Shown here: positions 11,344 through 23,390 of the stretch, one piece after another
Layout of the letters: each line of letters opens with the position of its first letter
How positions within the stretch are numbered: position 1 is the stretch's first letter
Source of the DNA: Cylindrodendrum hubeiense
Taxonomy: Eukaryota; Ascomycota; Sordariomycetes; Hypocreales; Nectriaceae
Assembly (NCBI GenBank): GCA_014621425.1
Contig: JAANBB010000116.1
Span: 1 to 64,000, forward strand
Length of the DNA: 64,000 bases
Direction: 5' to 3'
The notes under the pieces: model-generated
What the model was told of the DNA's origin: nothing
Databases searched by the model: none
Seen by the model: the letters and a program-made list of their open reading frames with translations, nothing else
Translations under genes and position numbers: made by a program

Positions 11344-12292
11344 CTTTTGAAACAGGTCCCATAACGGGTTGTCTTGTTTAGGGGCTTGGTCCGGTCTTTG
11401 GTCACATCTCGATTGGCGACATCCTGGTTCCAATATTTTTATCTGCTTGTACCACAATTGTACAAACTGCTTTTCAATAGTCAAGATACCCATGTTTCGG
11501 CAAGGGGCTATCCTGGCGAGGAACCCCGGGGAGTTACACTGCTCAGACGCGGTCTGTTCTTTTGTTACATTGCAGCATGAGCCACTTCTCCACGAAGACT
11601 GGGTGGCTTGTGCGGTGCATTCCCCGAGTCAACTGAAACGCGCTTAGAGAGTCAAAGAAAGGAGAGCTCTGGTGGCGAAGAAAAGATGACGCAACTCAGG
11701 GGAAGTGGAAGAGTCGGCAGCAGATGCCGTAATTGAGATTGAGTTGGGAACGCGGCCGGCACGGTTGGAGGCAATATTTGACATTTCCTAAGATACTGGG
11801 GTAATGGACACTTATCAACGGCAAACCACGTGTTTGGGGTTGAGGATGCTAGGAGTCGTTCAGAATATGAGTGTCAACCCGATCTTGTTATCAGCTCAAT
11901 CATTTTTAGTCGGAGACATTGTCATTGGCCCTCAAAACTAGCTCCTGACTCAGTGGCTTAAACTTTGATCAGTGATGATTTCAAAAGATTGTGAAGAACG
12001 CACTCAGGGATCTCTTATCTCTCTCAACTTAGCACCTGACGCTTGGAATCACATCAACAACGTGAGTCCGGCCGATTATCCTCCAGATGTCAAGGAACGA
12101 TTCAAAAAGGAGTGCTGGTGGCCAGTTGCGAAGCCAATGTACAAGGCTGAATTGACTTGTAATAAATAAATAACTTAGAACCTTTCCCAGATCTATGTGC
12201 ATCGCTCCTTACTCCATTTAATGCTAACCCACCGAGACTTTGTGTCTTCCAAACTCCATAATGATACTGAACTAGCCCCCCTCCGCATTAAA
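11344..12292. other. Intergenic region with one small open frame
   Basis: Convergent 3' ends of the regulator and the F-box gene. Apart from the 65-codon frame at 11972-12169 nothing is supported. Confidence 0.45.
11972..12169 (+). CDS. Possible small protein or gene fragment, 65 aa
   Basis: The frame reads like real protein in composition (APDAWNHINNVSPADYPP, then KKECWWPVAKPMYKAE) and ends in tandem TAAATAAATAA stops. It has no recognised domain. A GTGAGT at 12062 could be a splice donor, so this may be a remnant or an exon of something longer. Confidence 0.22.
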   Translation: MMISKDCEERTQGSLISLNLAPDAWNHINNVSPADYPPDVKERFKKECWWPVAKPMYKAELTCNK

Positions 12293-13117
12293 TTAATCTG
12301 CCGCCAATTGAATAGCAAGTGCGAGTGTCCAAGGTACGCGGAAGGCTATGAGCTCTGGCTTCACCTCTGTCTGTAAATCCTCAACTTCTTCTCGACTCAT
12401 GACGGTAACACCTCTGTTCCCACCTCTCCATTTTGGAATTACGACTGGTCCATATAACCAATCGTCCCATTGAAAATGATAGTAATATTCTCCATCTTCC
12501 CCCCGAATAATTTCCAATTCAGAACCGTCGAAACCACCCCAGTTCGGCACGGCATCTTCCCCCATCCGCTTCAAATCATTCCAGAGCCGGTGGGCCTCGG
12601 GAATACCTGCTTCCAAAGGATTGTCCTGGAAGCATCCACTGCAGATGGCTCTCCCAGCACTTAGCCGCCCCCACCGACTGAAAAAGTTGTGGCAGCAGCT
12701 GCAGATATTCGTCTCCCTGCCATCCACCTTGAGCTTCCTCCGCTTGTTGGTGAACCGGGTTCGATGAATGTTTTTCGGCCTCTCCCAGAACCACCCATAA
12801 CCCCATGTTTCTTGAAAACCGAGCTCCTGGCATTCGTGGCAAGCTCGTAATTCAGCCCGCTGGGTCTTGTGCTTTTCGGTGAAGGCAGATGCACGGCGCA
12901 TACGTGCACAGTATGCGCAGGTGAGGCGGCAGTTCCTTACCGCCCAGACCGAGTCATCTGCGGCAGCAAGATCGAGATAGTGAGAGGATTGAGCTGGGAT
13001 GAGGGATGCGAAGAAACGAGAGGTTGCTCGCAGATGAGCCGTATCCGGAAAGGCGAGGTAGTTGATGATAATGGGATAGAGCTCTGCCGGTAGGTGAGAA
13101 ATCGGCGAAGGACGCAT
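12293..13117 (-). CDS. F-box protein with cysteine-rich zinc-binding middle, 274 aa
   Basis: Single exon. Residues about 5-45 match an F-box (SHLPAELYPIIINYL, then LRATSRFFASLI), the Skp1-binding part of SCF ubiquitin ligases. The middle has CxxC pairs that could bind zinc: CRLTCAYC, CHEC, CSCC and CSGC between residues about 63 and 180. The C-terminal part is Trp/Asp-rich with no recognised repeat (HFQWDDWLYGPVVIPKWRGG). Fungal F-box proteins of this layout recruit unknown substrates. A TATA-like TTATAA lies at about 13187-13192 on the minus strand. Confidence 0.8.
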   Translation of the reverse strand: MRPSPISHLPAELYPIIINYLAFPDTAHLRATSRFFASLIPAQSSHYLDLAAADDSVWAVRNCRLTCAYCARMRRASAFTEKHKTQRAELRACHECQELGFQETWGYGWFWERPKNIHRTRFTNKRRKLKVDGRETNICSCCHNFFSRWGRLSAGRAICSGCFQDNPLEAGIPEAHRLWNDLKRMGEDAVPNWGGFDGSELEIIRGEDGEYYYHFQWDDWLYGPVVIPKWRGGNRGVTVMSREEVEDLQTEVKPELIAFRVPWTLALAIQLAAD

Positions 13118-14588
13118 GGCCTAATGCAGTATTTTTGATTGAGTGGAATATGGTGAGCAGTCATCGTCGCAGTGTTTCCTGGGTGCCTTATAACCTGAAG
13201 TGTCGCTAGTCGTTTCCGAGGCCTCATCTCTCGCCGGAAGTGTCATCGCGGCGGAGGTCAGCGAATCATTGGCACAGCCTGCCAAGCTTCAGCCACAGAC
13301 ACAGGCCATTTGGCTCACAACGCTCCCTGTATTGTCATGTTGGGGGCCAAATTGGGGCGCAGCCGACTCCGGTCTGGAATGCCAATTTGTGACTCAATCG
13401 GCGAATGCGGAAACCTCCGGCTGATGGCCCACCTTATCGTATCTCTGCAAGAACTACCAATTGCGCCGCGGGCCATAGGCAGTATGATATGTATTACTTC
13501 GTAGAGCCTACAGATTCTTACATTTATTACCTATTGCCGTTTTGCCGTCTCTTGACGGAGGTTATCCACTTTTCTTATCCCCAGGGCGGCTGTGCTGCGG
13601 AATGGGTTCTGCAACGTGACAAGGCGCTAGAGGGGACTTTCCCGACCCTTGATTCGTTGCTGGTTTTGCGGCTCAGAAGTCAATGGTGATTTCTTGCAGG
13701 ATCAAGAAGACGAAAACAATATCTGATTTATTGTACCCCGTGAATGTCGGATCCAACCCAACCTTTTGCATATGAGACTGACTGATTCGACATGACAGAG
13801 CTCAATATTGAACTTCAATGTCCTTCATCATTCATTTGGCTCCCTCCTTTATCTTGCCAAGAATGGCCAAAGCGTTGATAGCTAAAGCTGGGGTTGGAAA
13901 CACGACGTAACGCCAAGTCATAACGTACGATGTCTGACAACCCCTTAAGAAGTCCTTGAGTTTTCGATTAGATTTAATGAAATTACTGCTACTTCGCAAG
14001 TCGACACACACTCGATTAATTCACAACTTGCCTTGATCCAACCACATAATTATGCACAATTGGCAGCATACCATTGAAGATAAACATCGTTTTGAGTTTA
14101 AAAGCCCTTTGCCCCTATTCGCATTCTAAACAGTTTCTACTAGGACAGGGGAACCACAGCCCCCACGCATGTCCACGTAAGTCCAAGACAAGGGTGTGGT
14201 TTCGCCAAGTGCTGGCCCCATGACCTATTGAACGTCATATTATTGAACGTCTAGACTCTTTCCTAAATTCCTCGTTTTCAGTGTCTTTAACGACGCGTAG
14301 CCCTACACATTTGGGTTAGTCTATAGCGAGAAATAGATAGGGGAACGAAACATGGTGACGCGGATGGTAGTTTTAGAACCCATGCTTGCGTAGCTTTGCT
14401 TCGACGATATCGGAGACTACTGGCGTTGACATCGAAATTGAAAGCTTTGGCACTGAGAAGAAGATATATAAAAGAGTCTCGCTGTCGAAGAAATTGACAG
14501 TTCCAACACAGCATCATCGCGTTCTGAAGCCTCTCGCCACTTATTTTCTCACATTCGCTCAAAGTTTATCATTTTTAAACCCGAAACC
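13118..14588. other. Intergenic region upstream of the tyrosinase gene
   Basis: No gene supported between the divergent F-box and tyrosinase genes. The right half is AT-rich. Confidence 0.45.
14464..14473 (+). promoter_or_regulatory. TATA box of the tyrosinase gene
   Basis: ATATATAAAA, about 115 bp upstream of the ATG at 14589. Confidence 0.6.
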
Positions 14589-15721
14589 ATGGCTCCATCT
14601 CTACGATCCTTTTTCTATCTGTTGGCTACTTTCCAGGCGGTCACGGCTGCTTCGTGGAATGCCACTTGCACGAGCAAGTCGCAGCGAAAAGCATGGTGCG
14701 ATGCTCTTCAATTCGCTACTTACGCAAGTGCTAACAAGATCTAGGAACGACATGACTGCTACCGAAAAGACCGCGTACATTGATGCTGAGCTTTGTTTGA
14801 TGGCTCGTCCTGCACAGGCTGGTATCACTGGTGCCCAGAACCGATGGGACGAACTTGACTGGGCTCATATCGCGCAATCTAATATTATCCACAATGTGGT
14901 ACGTATGATTGTGCCGATCATCATCAACCTGCCGGTTCTAACTAAACGCTAGGGTGCTTTTTTGCCTTGGCATCGCTACTTCATGCGTGTGCACGAGTAT
15001 TTGCTCCAGTCCGAGTGTGGATACGAGGGCGGCCAGCCATACTGGAACGAAGTCCTCGACATGGACAATCTCACGGCTTCCGTTGTCTTTGATCCCGATA
15101 CGGGGTTTGGAGGTGAAGGTTCCGACTGTGTGACGGATGGACCATTTACCAACCTAACCCTTCACATGAATTCGTCGTCCACCTCTGCGGACTACTGCCT
15201 CACGCGTTCTTTCAACTCGAATGGCTTCCAGACCGGCGCCCAGACTTACCTTGACGAATGTTTCAACACTACTACGTATGTGGATGCCTTCGAATGCTAC
15301 CAGGTTAATCCCCACACCGCTGGTCATTCTGCTGTTGGAGGCACAGTAAGTTGGGAAGGATCTCTTCATGCGGAGGAAGAAGCTAATTATGTGGTTGCAG
15401 ATGCTTGACGTAGTCGGCAGCCCAGGAGAACCGCTGTTTTTTCTCCACCATTCGAACTTGGACCGTCTTTGGTGGCAATGGCAGCAAGCTAATCTAACTG
15501 CTCGTCTCACGGAAATGGGCGGACGCAATGTCCCGCTCACCAGCTACTTGGAGCAGAATGGTATGGAATCTCCTAGCAGTTCGGTCCTTGACTACGACGG
15601 CGACGATGGCAATGCCACTACGCTGAACCACAACCTTTGGATGGTTGGAATCATGCCAAATGCAACTATCAGGGAGGTCATGGATCTTGGTGGTGATCTA
15701 GTTTGCGCCGAATATGTCTAG
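14589..15721 (+). CDS. Secreted tyrosinase (type-3 copper oxidase), 324 aa, four exons
   Basis: Tyrosinases hydroxylate and oxidise phenols with a binuclear copper centre. Exons are 14589-14695, 14745-14898, 14953-15345 and 15401-15721; introns are 49, 54 and 55 bp. A signal peptide is evident (MAPSLRSFFYLLATFQAVTA), and several N-x-S/T sites suggest secretion and glycosylation. CuA ligands are probably His77, His85 (NIIHNVG) and His94 (PWHRYF). CuB ligands are His208 and His212 (NPHTAGHSAVGG) and the His pair 234/235 (FFLHHSNLDRLWWQW). At 324 residues it belongs to the short fungal tyrosinases without the long C-terminal lid domain of the AbPPO type. It may act in melanin-like or secondary metabolism; nearby oxidative genes fit but do not prove this. 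Confidence 0.92.
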
Positions 15722-15954
15722 ATTATTCTCTTTGTCATTCATCGTGTGACTTGTGGCTTCCAGGCGTTGAGCTCTTCATACCCTCGTTCTCCGAAATGTT
15801 TACAGATGAGGAGACGGGGAAATATAATTAGAAAGGGCACTTAGAATAAGACGAAAAGACTATTGATCATGGGAACAAGTTTTGTTATGGGGGGTGCTAC
15901 ATTATTTTGGTGAACGCAGAATCCAATTATTTTCGTCTATTTGGACTCAGTTTA

Positions 15955-17560
15955 TTACATAGAAATCCAATCCAAGTCTCTTTCAGGTCGTTCCCAAAGA
16001 TCTTCCTCTGCACAATCCTCAGAATAGATTGATGCTAGATCTACTACTGACTCATTGATGCCCTTGACCTCTTTCAAAAACGGCAAACGCTCAGTTTTCT
16101 TTTCCATCAATTCTTCGACATGGTTGTCGATTTCTTCATTTATCCCCTTCTCATACCCATATATGCAGAGGTATTCAAGATTCGGGGGCAGGGCGTCGAT
16201 GAGTCGAAAAGGGGGCTGCTCGGAGAGGTGGAAGGGGGGGGGCACCGTATCCCGCATTGCCGCCCATCAAAGCCTTTATGCCGATGCTGAGATGCGTCAT
16301 TGCCCTAAAATCATGGAGTGATCCAATGGTATAGCCGTATTTCCGCGTGTCTGGTAACTGATCCGGCCAGAGTGGGCTGTTGCTGATGGCCTCGTCAAGG
16401 CGGAAATACACGTCCACCTCACTTAGATATGCCTCTTTGTCATCTCTTTGATCGCCGTCCTCTACCTCGTATTGATTAACGAAATTGGTGACAATGCCTA
16501 TGTCCAGATCCAAGATTTTGAGTGACTCTTTTTGTTCGAGCAGGCATTTACCCAAGGTTTTTAGGATTACTAGAGGCAAACCACCATCTGTGCTCCACAG
16601 CCCTCCCAGCGATAGAGTAAACTCCTCTAGGCCCTTGGGGATTCGAATGATTGTTCCAAGCATCTCGCTACTTATATCGGCATGCCCAATGTGTATTTTT
16701 TTGATGTTCGCCGTTTTTGGAACAAACAACTGCCGTTCTGCTTGATATTCTTGGACCCCTTCCATGACAACTGAATTTATCGCTGGAAGTCGATGGAAAT
16801 ATCGGAAGTAGTCCAAAAACTCAAGTGTGCCATAATGTCTTTCATCGTCTTCTAGGCTCTCGCCCACCATTATTTCGACATGTTGAAGCCTCTGTAAACA
16901 TTGTCGAGGAAGCAAGCCGTAATTGGATCTCAATAAGTAGTCCTCAAGGACTGACCGGTGGCCCACATCTCCCAGGTATAGCGTTTTAATGTTCTTGCAG
17001 AGAGACAGAAGAATAACCGACGCAGCTAGCCCGAACTTTCGATTTTCCGAGTTAAATCCTCCAGAGACCTCTGGCTTGTTGCCTTTTAGATGCTGCCTTT
17101 TCCATTCAAATGCACGCAGCGTCGCCGCTGTGGCCTTGTCTCCTAGGCCCAAGTCGTTGACGTAACTCTCGATTGCACGATGCGTGTCGTCACGGACCGG
17201 GAGTGGTGGTTCTCGCAGCTCTTTGTTGATATTTTCCTTCAAGAGAAAGCCGCTTCGGAATGGCCACTGGTTACAGTCCAAAATCATTTCTGTAACTGAG
17301 TCGGCAAGTGACGGCTGATCAACATACGCGGCAATAATGGGATAGAGGCATTCAATATCGTCTCTGGTCGTGATTCTAATCCTCTGATATGAGACTGATG
17401 AGTTCCAAGTGGCAATTGACCGGAGCTGCTGTTCGCCCTGTTGGTTCATCATGCCACCTGGCCCTTGGATGGGTTGATACTGGGCAAAGCAAGGTCGAGA
17501 AAATAGATTAAGGCTGGCGGACGCCAAGCTAAAAGCGGCGAATGACCTCCGCGATAACAT
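15955..17560 (-). pseudogene. F-box/LRR-like hypothetical gene with a frameshift in a C9 run
   Basis: The first frame (16175-17560) gives 461 residues and the second (15955-16257) continues the same protein after a shift. The break is the run of nine C on the minus strand (plus-strand G9 at 16234-16242). With eight C the frame would be whole and the product would be 534 aa. After the run the text continues as FHLSEQPPFRLIDALPPNLEYLCIYGYE and ends DLDWISM. The body resembles the many fungal F-box/LRR-like proteins that lack other domains (RIRITTRDDIECLYPIIAAY; IKTLYLGDVG; LEEFTLSLGGLW), with leucine-rich spacing but no clear F-box at the N-terminus. A sequencing error in the homopolymer, a real mutation or slippage are all possible. 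Confidence 0.7.
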
Positions 17561-17884
17561 ATTTTTTATTTTAAAAAGTGTTAGAAGACGAGAAATCCAA
17601 CATGCGATGCGACTTCGATGGATTTGGAATGGGCTAGTTCTTGCGGATCGTCGTTCGCCCGGGTTCCGAATCGTTTAATTGAGGCAGGATCGGGTATCAC
17701 GTGTTACACCAGGATGTTGCTCCTCCTATCTCGATCAAGAAACGCTCCATCCAAGGTATTAGCCATCAACTTGTTTATTTCGGAACACTGGTTGACATCA
17801 TGTGGGCTCAAATTGCTTCGGCCTCAGTCACCGTCCTCATGGTTACTTGAGAAGACAGTTCCATTTTCCTCTATATGAATATTG

Positions 17885-18319
17885 CTAAGCTGCGAGGGCA
17901 GAGATGGCAGCAGCAGTGTCCCATAGATAAATACGAAGCTCAGTTACTTTCCCATTCTGCACTGTAAACCATTCCAACGAGCGCATCGGGATTCTCTTGT
18001 TTGGACCACGCCAGGGGAACGAAACCGCAGCGATGACCTGGGACGGGCTATCTCCCCCACCCTCTCTAACGATCATGTCATCAATGACCAGGTTCGCGGC
18101 GTCGATGGGTGACTCGGGACTGGCGACTCCTATGATCGTCGCGACCACACTTTCGATTCCCTCGTACCGGCCTCCCCACGGCAGCGACTCTGCCTCGACA
18201 AGTACAGCATCGGCAGCGAGTAGTTCGCGGGCGCACCGCTCAACTACCTCGGCATTGGCCGACTGGAAGGCCCGATAGACACTGCGCACAATATCTTCAG
18301 CAGAACGTGGGGATGCCAT
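17885..18319 (-). CDS. SnoaL/NTF2-like protein, 144 aa
   Basis: A single-exon, compact alpha+beta barrel protein: N-terminal helices (AEDIVRSVYRAFQSANAEVVE), a WGGRYEG turn and the C-terminal sheet strands RSLEWFTVQNGKVTELRIYLWD, typical of the NTF2-like superfamily (SnoaL_2 type). Members act as cyclases, isomerases or binding proteins, often in secondary metabolism. It lies next to a cytochrome P450, which fits such a role. The substrate is unknown. Confidence 0.75.
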   Translation of the reverse strand: MASPRSAEDIVRSVYRAFQSANAEVVERCARELLAADAVLVEAESLPWGGRYEGIESVVATIIGVASPESPIDAANLVIDDMIVREGGGDSPSQVIAAVSFPWRGPNKRIPMRSLEWFTVQNGKVTELRIYLWDTAAAISALAA

Positions 18320-19120
18320 ATTGTTGATAGTCTCCGTTTTGAGTTAAGATTTGTCAAGGAGTTTGAGGGAATGTCGATGCGTTGACAGAAGATTGTAAAA
18401 GATATCTCAAAGGAGATAGCAGGTTAGTGGAAATTTATGGCGGTTGAGAGGAACTTGCAATATTGATTTGTAAATGTGAAGGTTTACCCAGAGATCATGT
18501 GTTAGCATTACTACTGAAATAAGTTTTGAGATAGGGTAAATGTCATGTGATGCATATGCGTGGCGTTCGGACTACCCCCACAGATCATCACTGTTTCTCT
18601 CGATCATTGTTAGCAATCATGAGTCATGCTGGGCTACAGTGAGTGGCAAGGATCCAAACATATGGCCAGGAGGAGATGCGAAAACCTGAGTAGATGATAT
18701 ATCGCATAACTGTCAAGTTTGATGCCCTCAGGTATTGGTTTCGTATAAGTTGTGTCTGAGTAGTTGATGTAACGCGTCTGCTCCAGGGCTCGTTCAACTG
18801 TTAGGAGTTGTCTCTTGCACTAAGAGGATTGGCCTAAAGGCTAGCATGACCCTGTACTCTGCCTGAAATCCGATGAAAGGAAAGAGATGCGAAGAACAAA
18901 CCAGGGCAATAATGCGGGGAGTCGGTGCCATTTCGTGGGGAGTCGATAGCGCAGTTTCCCCGCATTTCGGACCCCCACCGGATGTCGGCAATGACTGAGA
19001 TTCGGTCCGGCCCCACTCCATGGCTCATCTAGATCTATAAAAATAGACCTTGGATACAGGTTTGTTCTTGAGGCAGCCAGAGCTACTTCTTTGGTATTCA
19101 AAACATTCAAACCTGCGAGT
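18320..19120. other. Divergent promoter region between SnoaL-like and P450 genes
   Basis: The 801 bp between these two genes serve both starts. No gene is supported inside it. Confidence 0.5.
19037..19046 (+). promoter_or_regulatory. TATA box of the P450 gene
   Basis: TATAAAAATA about 80 bp before the ATG at 19121. Confidence 0.6.
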
Positions 19121-20803
19121 ATGGCTTTGCTGAATGGATTGGCCCTTTGGTGGGCTCCCAGTCTAATTGGTCTTGGTTGGGTTCTCTGGGTAACTACCCC
19201 TTGGTACACTTGACACTACGCAAGCGTCGATACCAGCCCCAGTTGGATTCCAAGTCTTACAAACACCAGGTCATCTATGAAATCTTCGCGTCCTCGATCC
19301 GCCACATCCCTGGCCCCGTATACACTCTCCTCACTCGCCTCCCCTTGAAGTACTACACCCTCACCGGCCGACGTCTTCACTGGATTCACGCACTGCACGA
19401 GCAGTATGGCCCCATCGTGCGCATTTCTCCTCGTGAGATTGCAGTAGCCGATCCGGAGTCCTTCGCTGCTATCCACCGCATCGGCTCGGGCTTCACCAAG
19501 AGCGCCTGGTACGACACTATACCAGAAGGCATCTTTGCGATGAGAGAGCCGAAAGCCCATGCGCAGCGTCGAAAGCTGTTTGCCAGGGCCTTTAGTGCAA
19601 CAGAGTTGCGGGCCAACTGGGAAGATACTGTTAGAGACAAGGTCGAACGAGCCGTGGAAAAGATACAGGGGGAGGCGATGGAACACGGGGAGGTGGATGT
19701 GATGAAATGGTGGACATTGATGGCAACGGACATTATTGGGCATCTCAGTTTCGGCGAGAGTTTCGAAATGCTTGAGATTGGTCGCGTTAGTTCCCCATAT
19801 CCGTCTCGATTCACTCTCAGAAAAAATGCTAACCCATTTCCATTCAACAGAAGACCGAGTACATGGACGTCCTCGAATCCGCACTGATCAACACTAACAT
19901 CAGGACCGAACTCCCATTACTACACGCCATCGTTACCTTCCTACCCATTCCTTCCATTCAAGCGTTCGTCAATGCCAACGAATATCTTTACAGCTACGGT
20001 TCCCGAGCAGTCACAAACCTACGCAACCAGAGCGGTAATGCGGCCAACCTCTTCGGTACTATGCTGGCTACATTGGAGAGCGAGATCTCATCCGAAAAGG
20101 GGTCTTCACTCGTACCGCTTACGGATCATCAGGTTCAACTTGAAGCTGGAAATCTTATCCTCGCCGGATCAGACACCACGGCTGTGACGCTGACATACCT
20201 GGTCTGGGCTGTGCTCAAAAATCCTGATTTGCAACGCCGGCTGGAGGAGGAGGTTGCGGGTCTACCAGAGCGGTTTGACGATTTGACGGCGGAGAAGCTC
20301 CCACTCCTGGAGGCTGTCATTAATGAAACACTGAGACTCTACGGCGCTGCGCCAGGAGGGTTGCCCAGAAGTGTGCCGAAAGGAGGCGCAACCCTAAGCG
20401 GGTACTACATCCCAGAAGATTTCGTGGTTGAGACCCAGGCATATACCATCCATCGCAATGCGAACATCTTTCCGGATCCGCTCAAGTAAGTTAATTTTCT
20501 TTTTAAGATGAGATATCCCGGGTTTTATCGCCACTAACAATTTGCAGGTTTGACGAGTCCCGTTTCCTGGACCCTCAAAAGCGTACCAGGGCAGAAAAGA
20601 ACATGTTCACCCCCTTCGGAGCAGGCTCTCGCATTTGCATTGGCATGCACCTCGCGCGAACTGAGCTACGCCTCGCCACTGCGGTATTTTTTCGAAAGTG
20701 CCGAGGCGCAAAGCTAAGCAATGCGATGACGGATCAGATGATGGAGATGGAGAACTTCTTCCTCATATCGCCCAAGAGCCATACCTGCAAAGTGGTGTTG
20801 TAA
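19121..20803 (+). CDS. Cytochrome P450 monooxygenase, 491 aa, four exons
   Basis: A heme-thiolate oxygenase anchored in the ER membrane. Exon 1 (19121-19189) encodes only the anchor, MALLNGLALWWAPSLIGLGW and LW. An 80-bp intron (19190-19269) follows; then exons 19270-19785, 19851-20485 and 20548-20803 (introns 65 and 62 bp). Using the ATG at 19147 instead would read through the first intron and lose the anchor. Hallmarks: proline hinge IRHIPGP, helix I AGSDTTAVT, helix K ETLR (NETLRLYGAAPGG), and the heme loop FGAGSRICIG. Length is normal. It is divergent from the SnoaL-like gene and convergent with the cyanamide-hydratase-like gene. The substrate is unknown. Confidence 0.93.
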
Positions 20804-21028
20804 GTTGGACTGGTCCATTCCTCGAGTGTGATTTTAACCTTTCGCTTGCCTTCTCTGCGAATGTTGGTGCGATTATGGAGCAACTGGATTGGATGTAAGT
20901 AAATGGATTGAGCCATTTGCAACCAATTCTAGACATCACGTTTTCCGCGGCAATATTTTAGTTCGAACATTAATTTATCCATTAAAAACGCTACCTCCCT
21001 CTCTAACAATCTGAAGGAACCTTGTCAT

Positions 21029-21796
21029 CTAGTCATAGGGCTGCATCAACTTGTTTGACTCGACTTCAGACGCGAAGTTGTGAATGTGGGTTGAATGACA
21101 CCAGGGCTTCAATCGCATTTCCTCCCGGATAGTTTTCGCGAAGCATCCCGACCATCCTTCCCGGGGAAATGCCCTGTTTACGTCCTCACGGGTCGTCTCA
21201 TGAATAATGCCTTCAAATAGGCCGACATTGTCGTAGATGGTGGCCAATTGGATCAGCTGCCCAAGAAAGGTAATGGTTCCCTCGGTACCAAGATCCTGGT
21301 GTCGGATGATAGTTTCGCACACGGCCTCTGCTTGATCTTTGGTGGAACCTAGGCAGTTCAACAAGTTGAGGGCCTGGATTCCGCCATAGAAGTCGAAGGA
21401 CATGCGAGTGCCGGAAAGATTCTGCTCGGAGGTACCGATGTCATGGAGGAGACAAGTGAAGGCCAGAGTTGATGCGGATAAATCGGCAGCATATTCTGGG
21501 AACTGTTGCTTCGCAATAGCAGTAGCTGTCAATTGCATCAGTATTTATTTCTTGTGATTTAAGGACAACTTCATACCCCAATAATACACTCTCATCGAAT
21601 GATTATACGTCTGTTTTGGTAGCTGCGCCTTGACGTATTCCTGGACGCTGGCCACGGCAGCAATGTGTGAGGGGAACGCTATTTTGTCGACGGTTATGGG
21701 CTCGGGCTGATGGATGTACGGCCTTCCATTGAGGATCTTTCCAGCGTCGACTGGCACGGCGGTCCATCCGTTCTCGCTTACTTCGTTTGGCGCCAT
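21029..21796 (-). CDS. Cyanamide-hydratase-type HD-domain protein, 238 aa, two exons
   Basis: Cyanamide hydratase (Cah/Ddi2 type) adds water to cyanamide to give urea; the family uses a zinc-bound HD domain. Exon 1 is 21577-21796, intron 21526-21576 (51 bp), exon 2 21029-21525. The joined text is NHSMRVYYW then ATAIAKQQFPEYAADL and CLLHDIGTSEQNL, with the first metal His in NHSMRVYYW and the HD pair in LLHDIG. IIRHQDLGTEG and TIYDNVGLF complete the family pattern, and the length is normal. The gene lies tail to tail with the P450, 225 bp apart. Many fungal homologues act on substrates other than cyanamide, so the reaction is inferred. Confidence 0.85.
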
Positions 21797-23390
21797 TTCG
21801 GATTGGGGTATGCTTCAAAAAGTGATTGATTTGATCGCCATTGATTTGTGTTCTTCGACTCTCTTCATATTAATATACTTCGCACATAGCTTACGCTGCC
21901 AGGTGCTGAGCGAACCAGTGATGTCATGGTGATCATTTGTCATGATTGATGAGTAAATCATGCCGACCAAATGCCGACCCAATGCCGCCTCCGGGCGATT
22001 TCTGTCAGCTGCGGGTACAGACATTTCACTCTTCCGTGGTAAGTGTTGCGTTTTCGTAGCGCATTACATCCTTTTCCGCGGAGATGAACCCATTGTGAGG
22101 TGGGGTTACGCTCGCCGGCGGCGGCCGGTCGGCCAGGATCCCGGACCATCCGTGTTGGCGTCGAAATGCCAACCACATGAAGCATAGCCGGCATGCCTGC
22201 ATAGCTCTAGGACGGCATCATCTGCCGCATGATGTGGAATCTAGAAATCGAATGTAGTGCCACTAGAATTCGGGACTTGGGGAAATTCCCCGCAACGCCG
22301 CCGACGCTCCACCCCTGACCTGCATTTACGGAGCGGACAATTGAAACCAGGGCGACAGATTATTGAACGCGAATAATCACTTAAAGGAAAGAACCTTGAT
22401 TAATCCTGTTCACATATTTACCAAGCAATACTTCCCCAATGCCGAAGTGGCCGAATTAGTTCCCAGGACGCTCAGATTCATCGCGCGAGTAGTGGCTAAG
22501 GGCGAGAGGCTCCTCCCACTTGGGTGCTTTGGGGAAGTTGGGGTTGAATTGAAATTGGACGACATTCTGATGATCGCTTTACTCACTAATAGCACCTGGA
22601 AATGGTTAGACTTCTGACAGGGATTACTTAAACCGTCACTGACGGTTCTTTTTGTCCAATACTTTCCAGTCTCACTCGCATCAGACTCCTTTTGACATGC
22701 AGGCTATGGTTGTCTCACATATTATACTTATTATCTTCTTCATTTCATATTTTGATTCAATATATGAAGGCCTAACACGGCTAATTCTCTTATCAAACCT
22801 ACATCTGTGGGTTTGCGAGTAGTGCACGCGCGTGCTTCCGACGCCCTCGCTTACAACCCAGGGTGCACTAGTGGGCGCCAAAATTGTTGCCAGAGCGGCC
22901 GCATTCCACTTCGCAGACGTGAGTACAATGCTCATTGGGATGGAGGTACCTGATGCACCTGCAAGTACGCGCTCGCGGTCGAGGGTGGCTTCGCCGGATC
23001 TGCGGACAAGGAAGCTGTCGGGTTGGTTGGTATCCGGAACATTTTATCACAGGTGCCGCCACTCCTGTTCCGCCTCCTGCATTCGGCAAGATGATTGGTC
23101 GCCTCGTTTTGTGTTGTCCAGGCCAAGCATATAGGGAGGGTGTCTGATTTCAGGCAGAATGTAAGCAGGCAGAAATTACTGGGTGGAGTCCGTTGCAGTG
23201 CGCATCACTATTCCAAGTTCCTACCCAGCTTCCTGCCCAGCTTCAACCTGCCATTTGTCGCTTAGCGTTGCCTATGCATTTTCGCCCTCCTTTACTGGCA
23301 TCCTTCCACTTGGCATAGTGCTCAGAGATAGCTTCCTGAACTATTGAGCTTTGGCACTGGGCCTTAGATTTCCAACCCCGCACTGCCAAA
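21797..23390. other. Intergenic region, 1.6 kb
   Basis: No gene is supported. An 84-codon frame at 22363-22617 (plus) has no recognised domain. The stretch separates the divergent cyanamide-hydratase-like gene and the NLR pseudogene. Confidence 0.45.

Noticed and set aside
15154..15540. 128-codon minus frame inside the tyrosinase gene
   Set aside because: Shadow of the tyrosinase exons.
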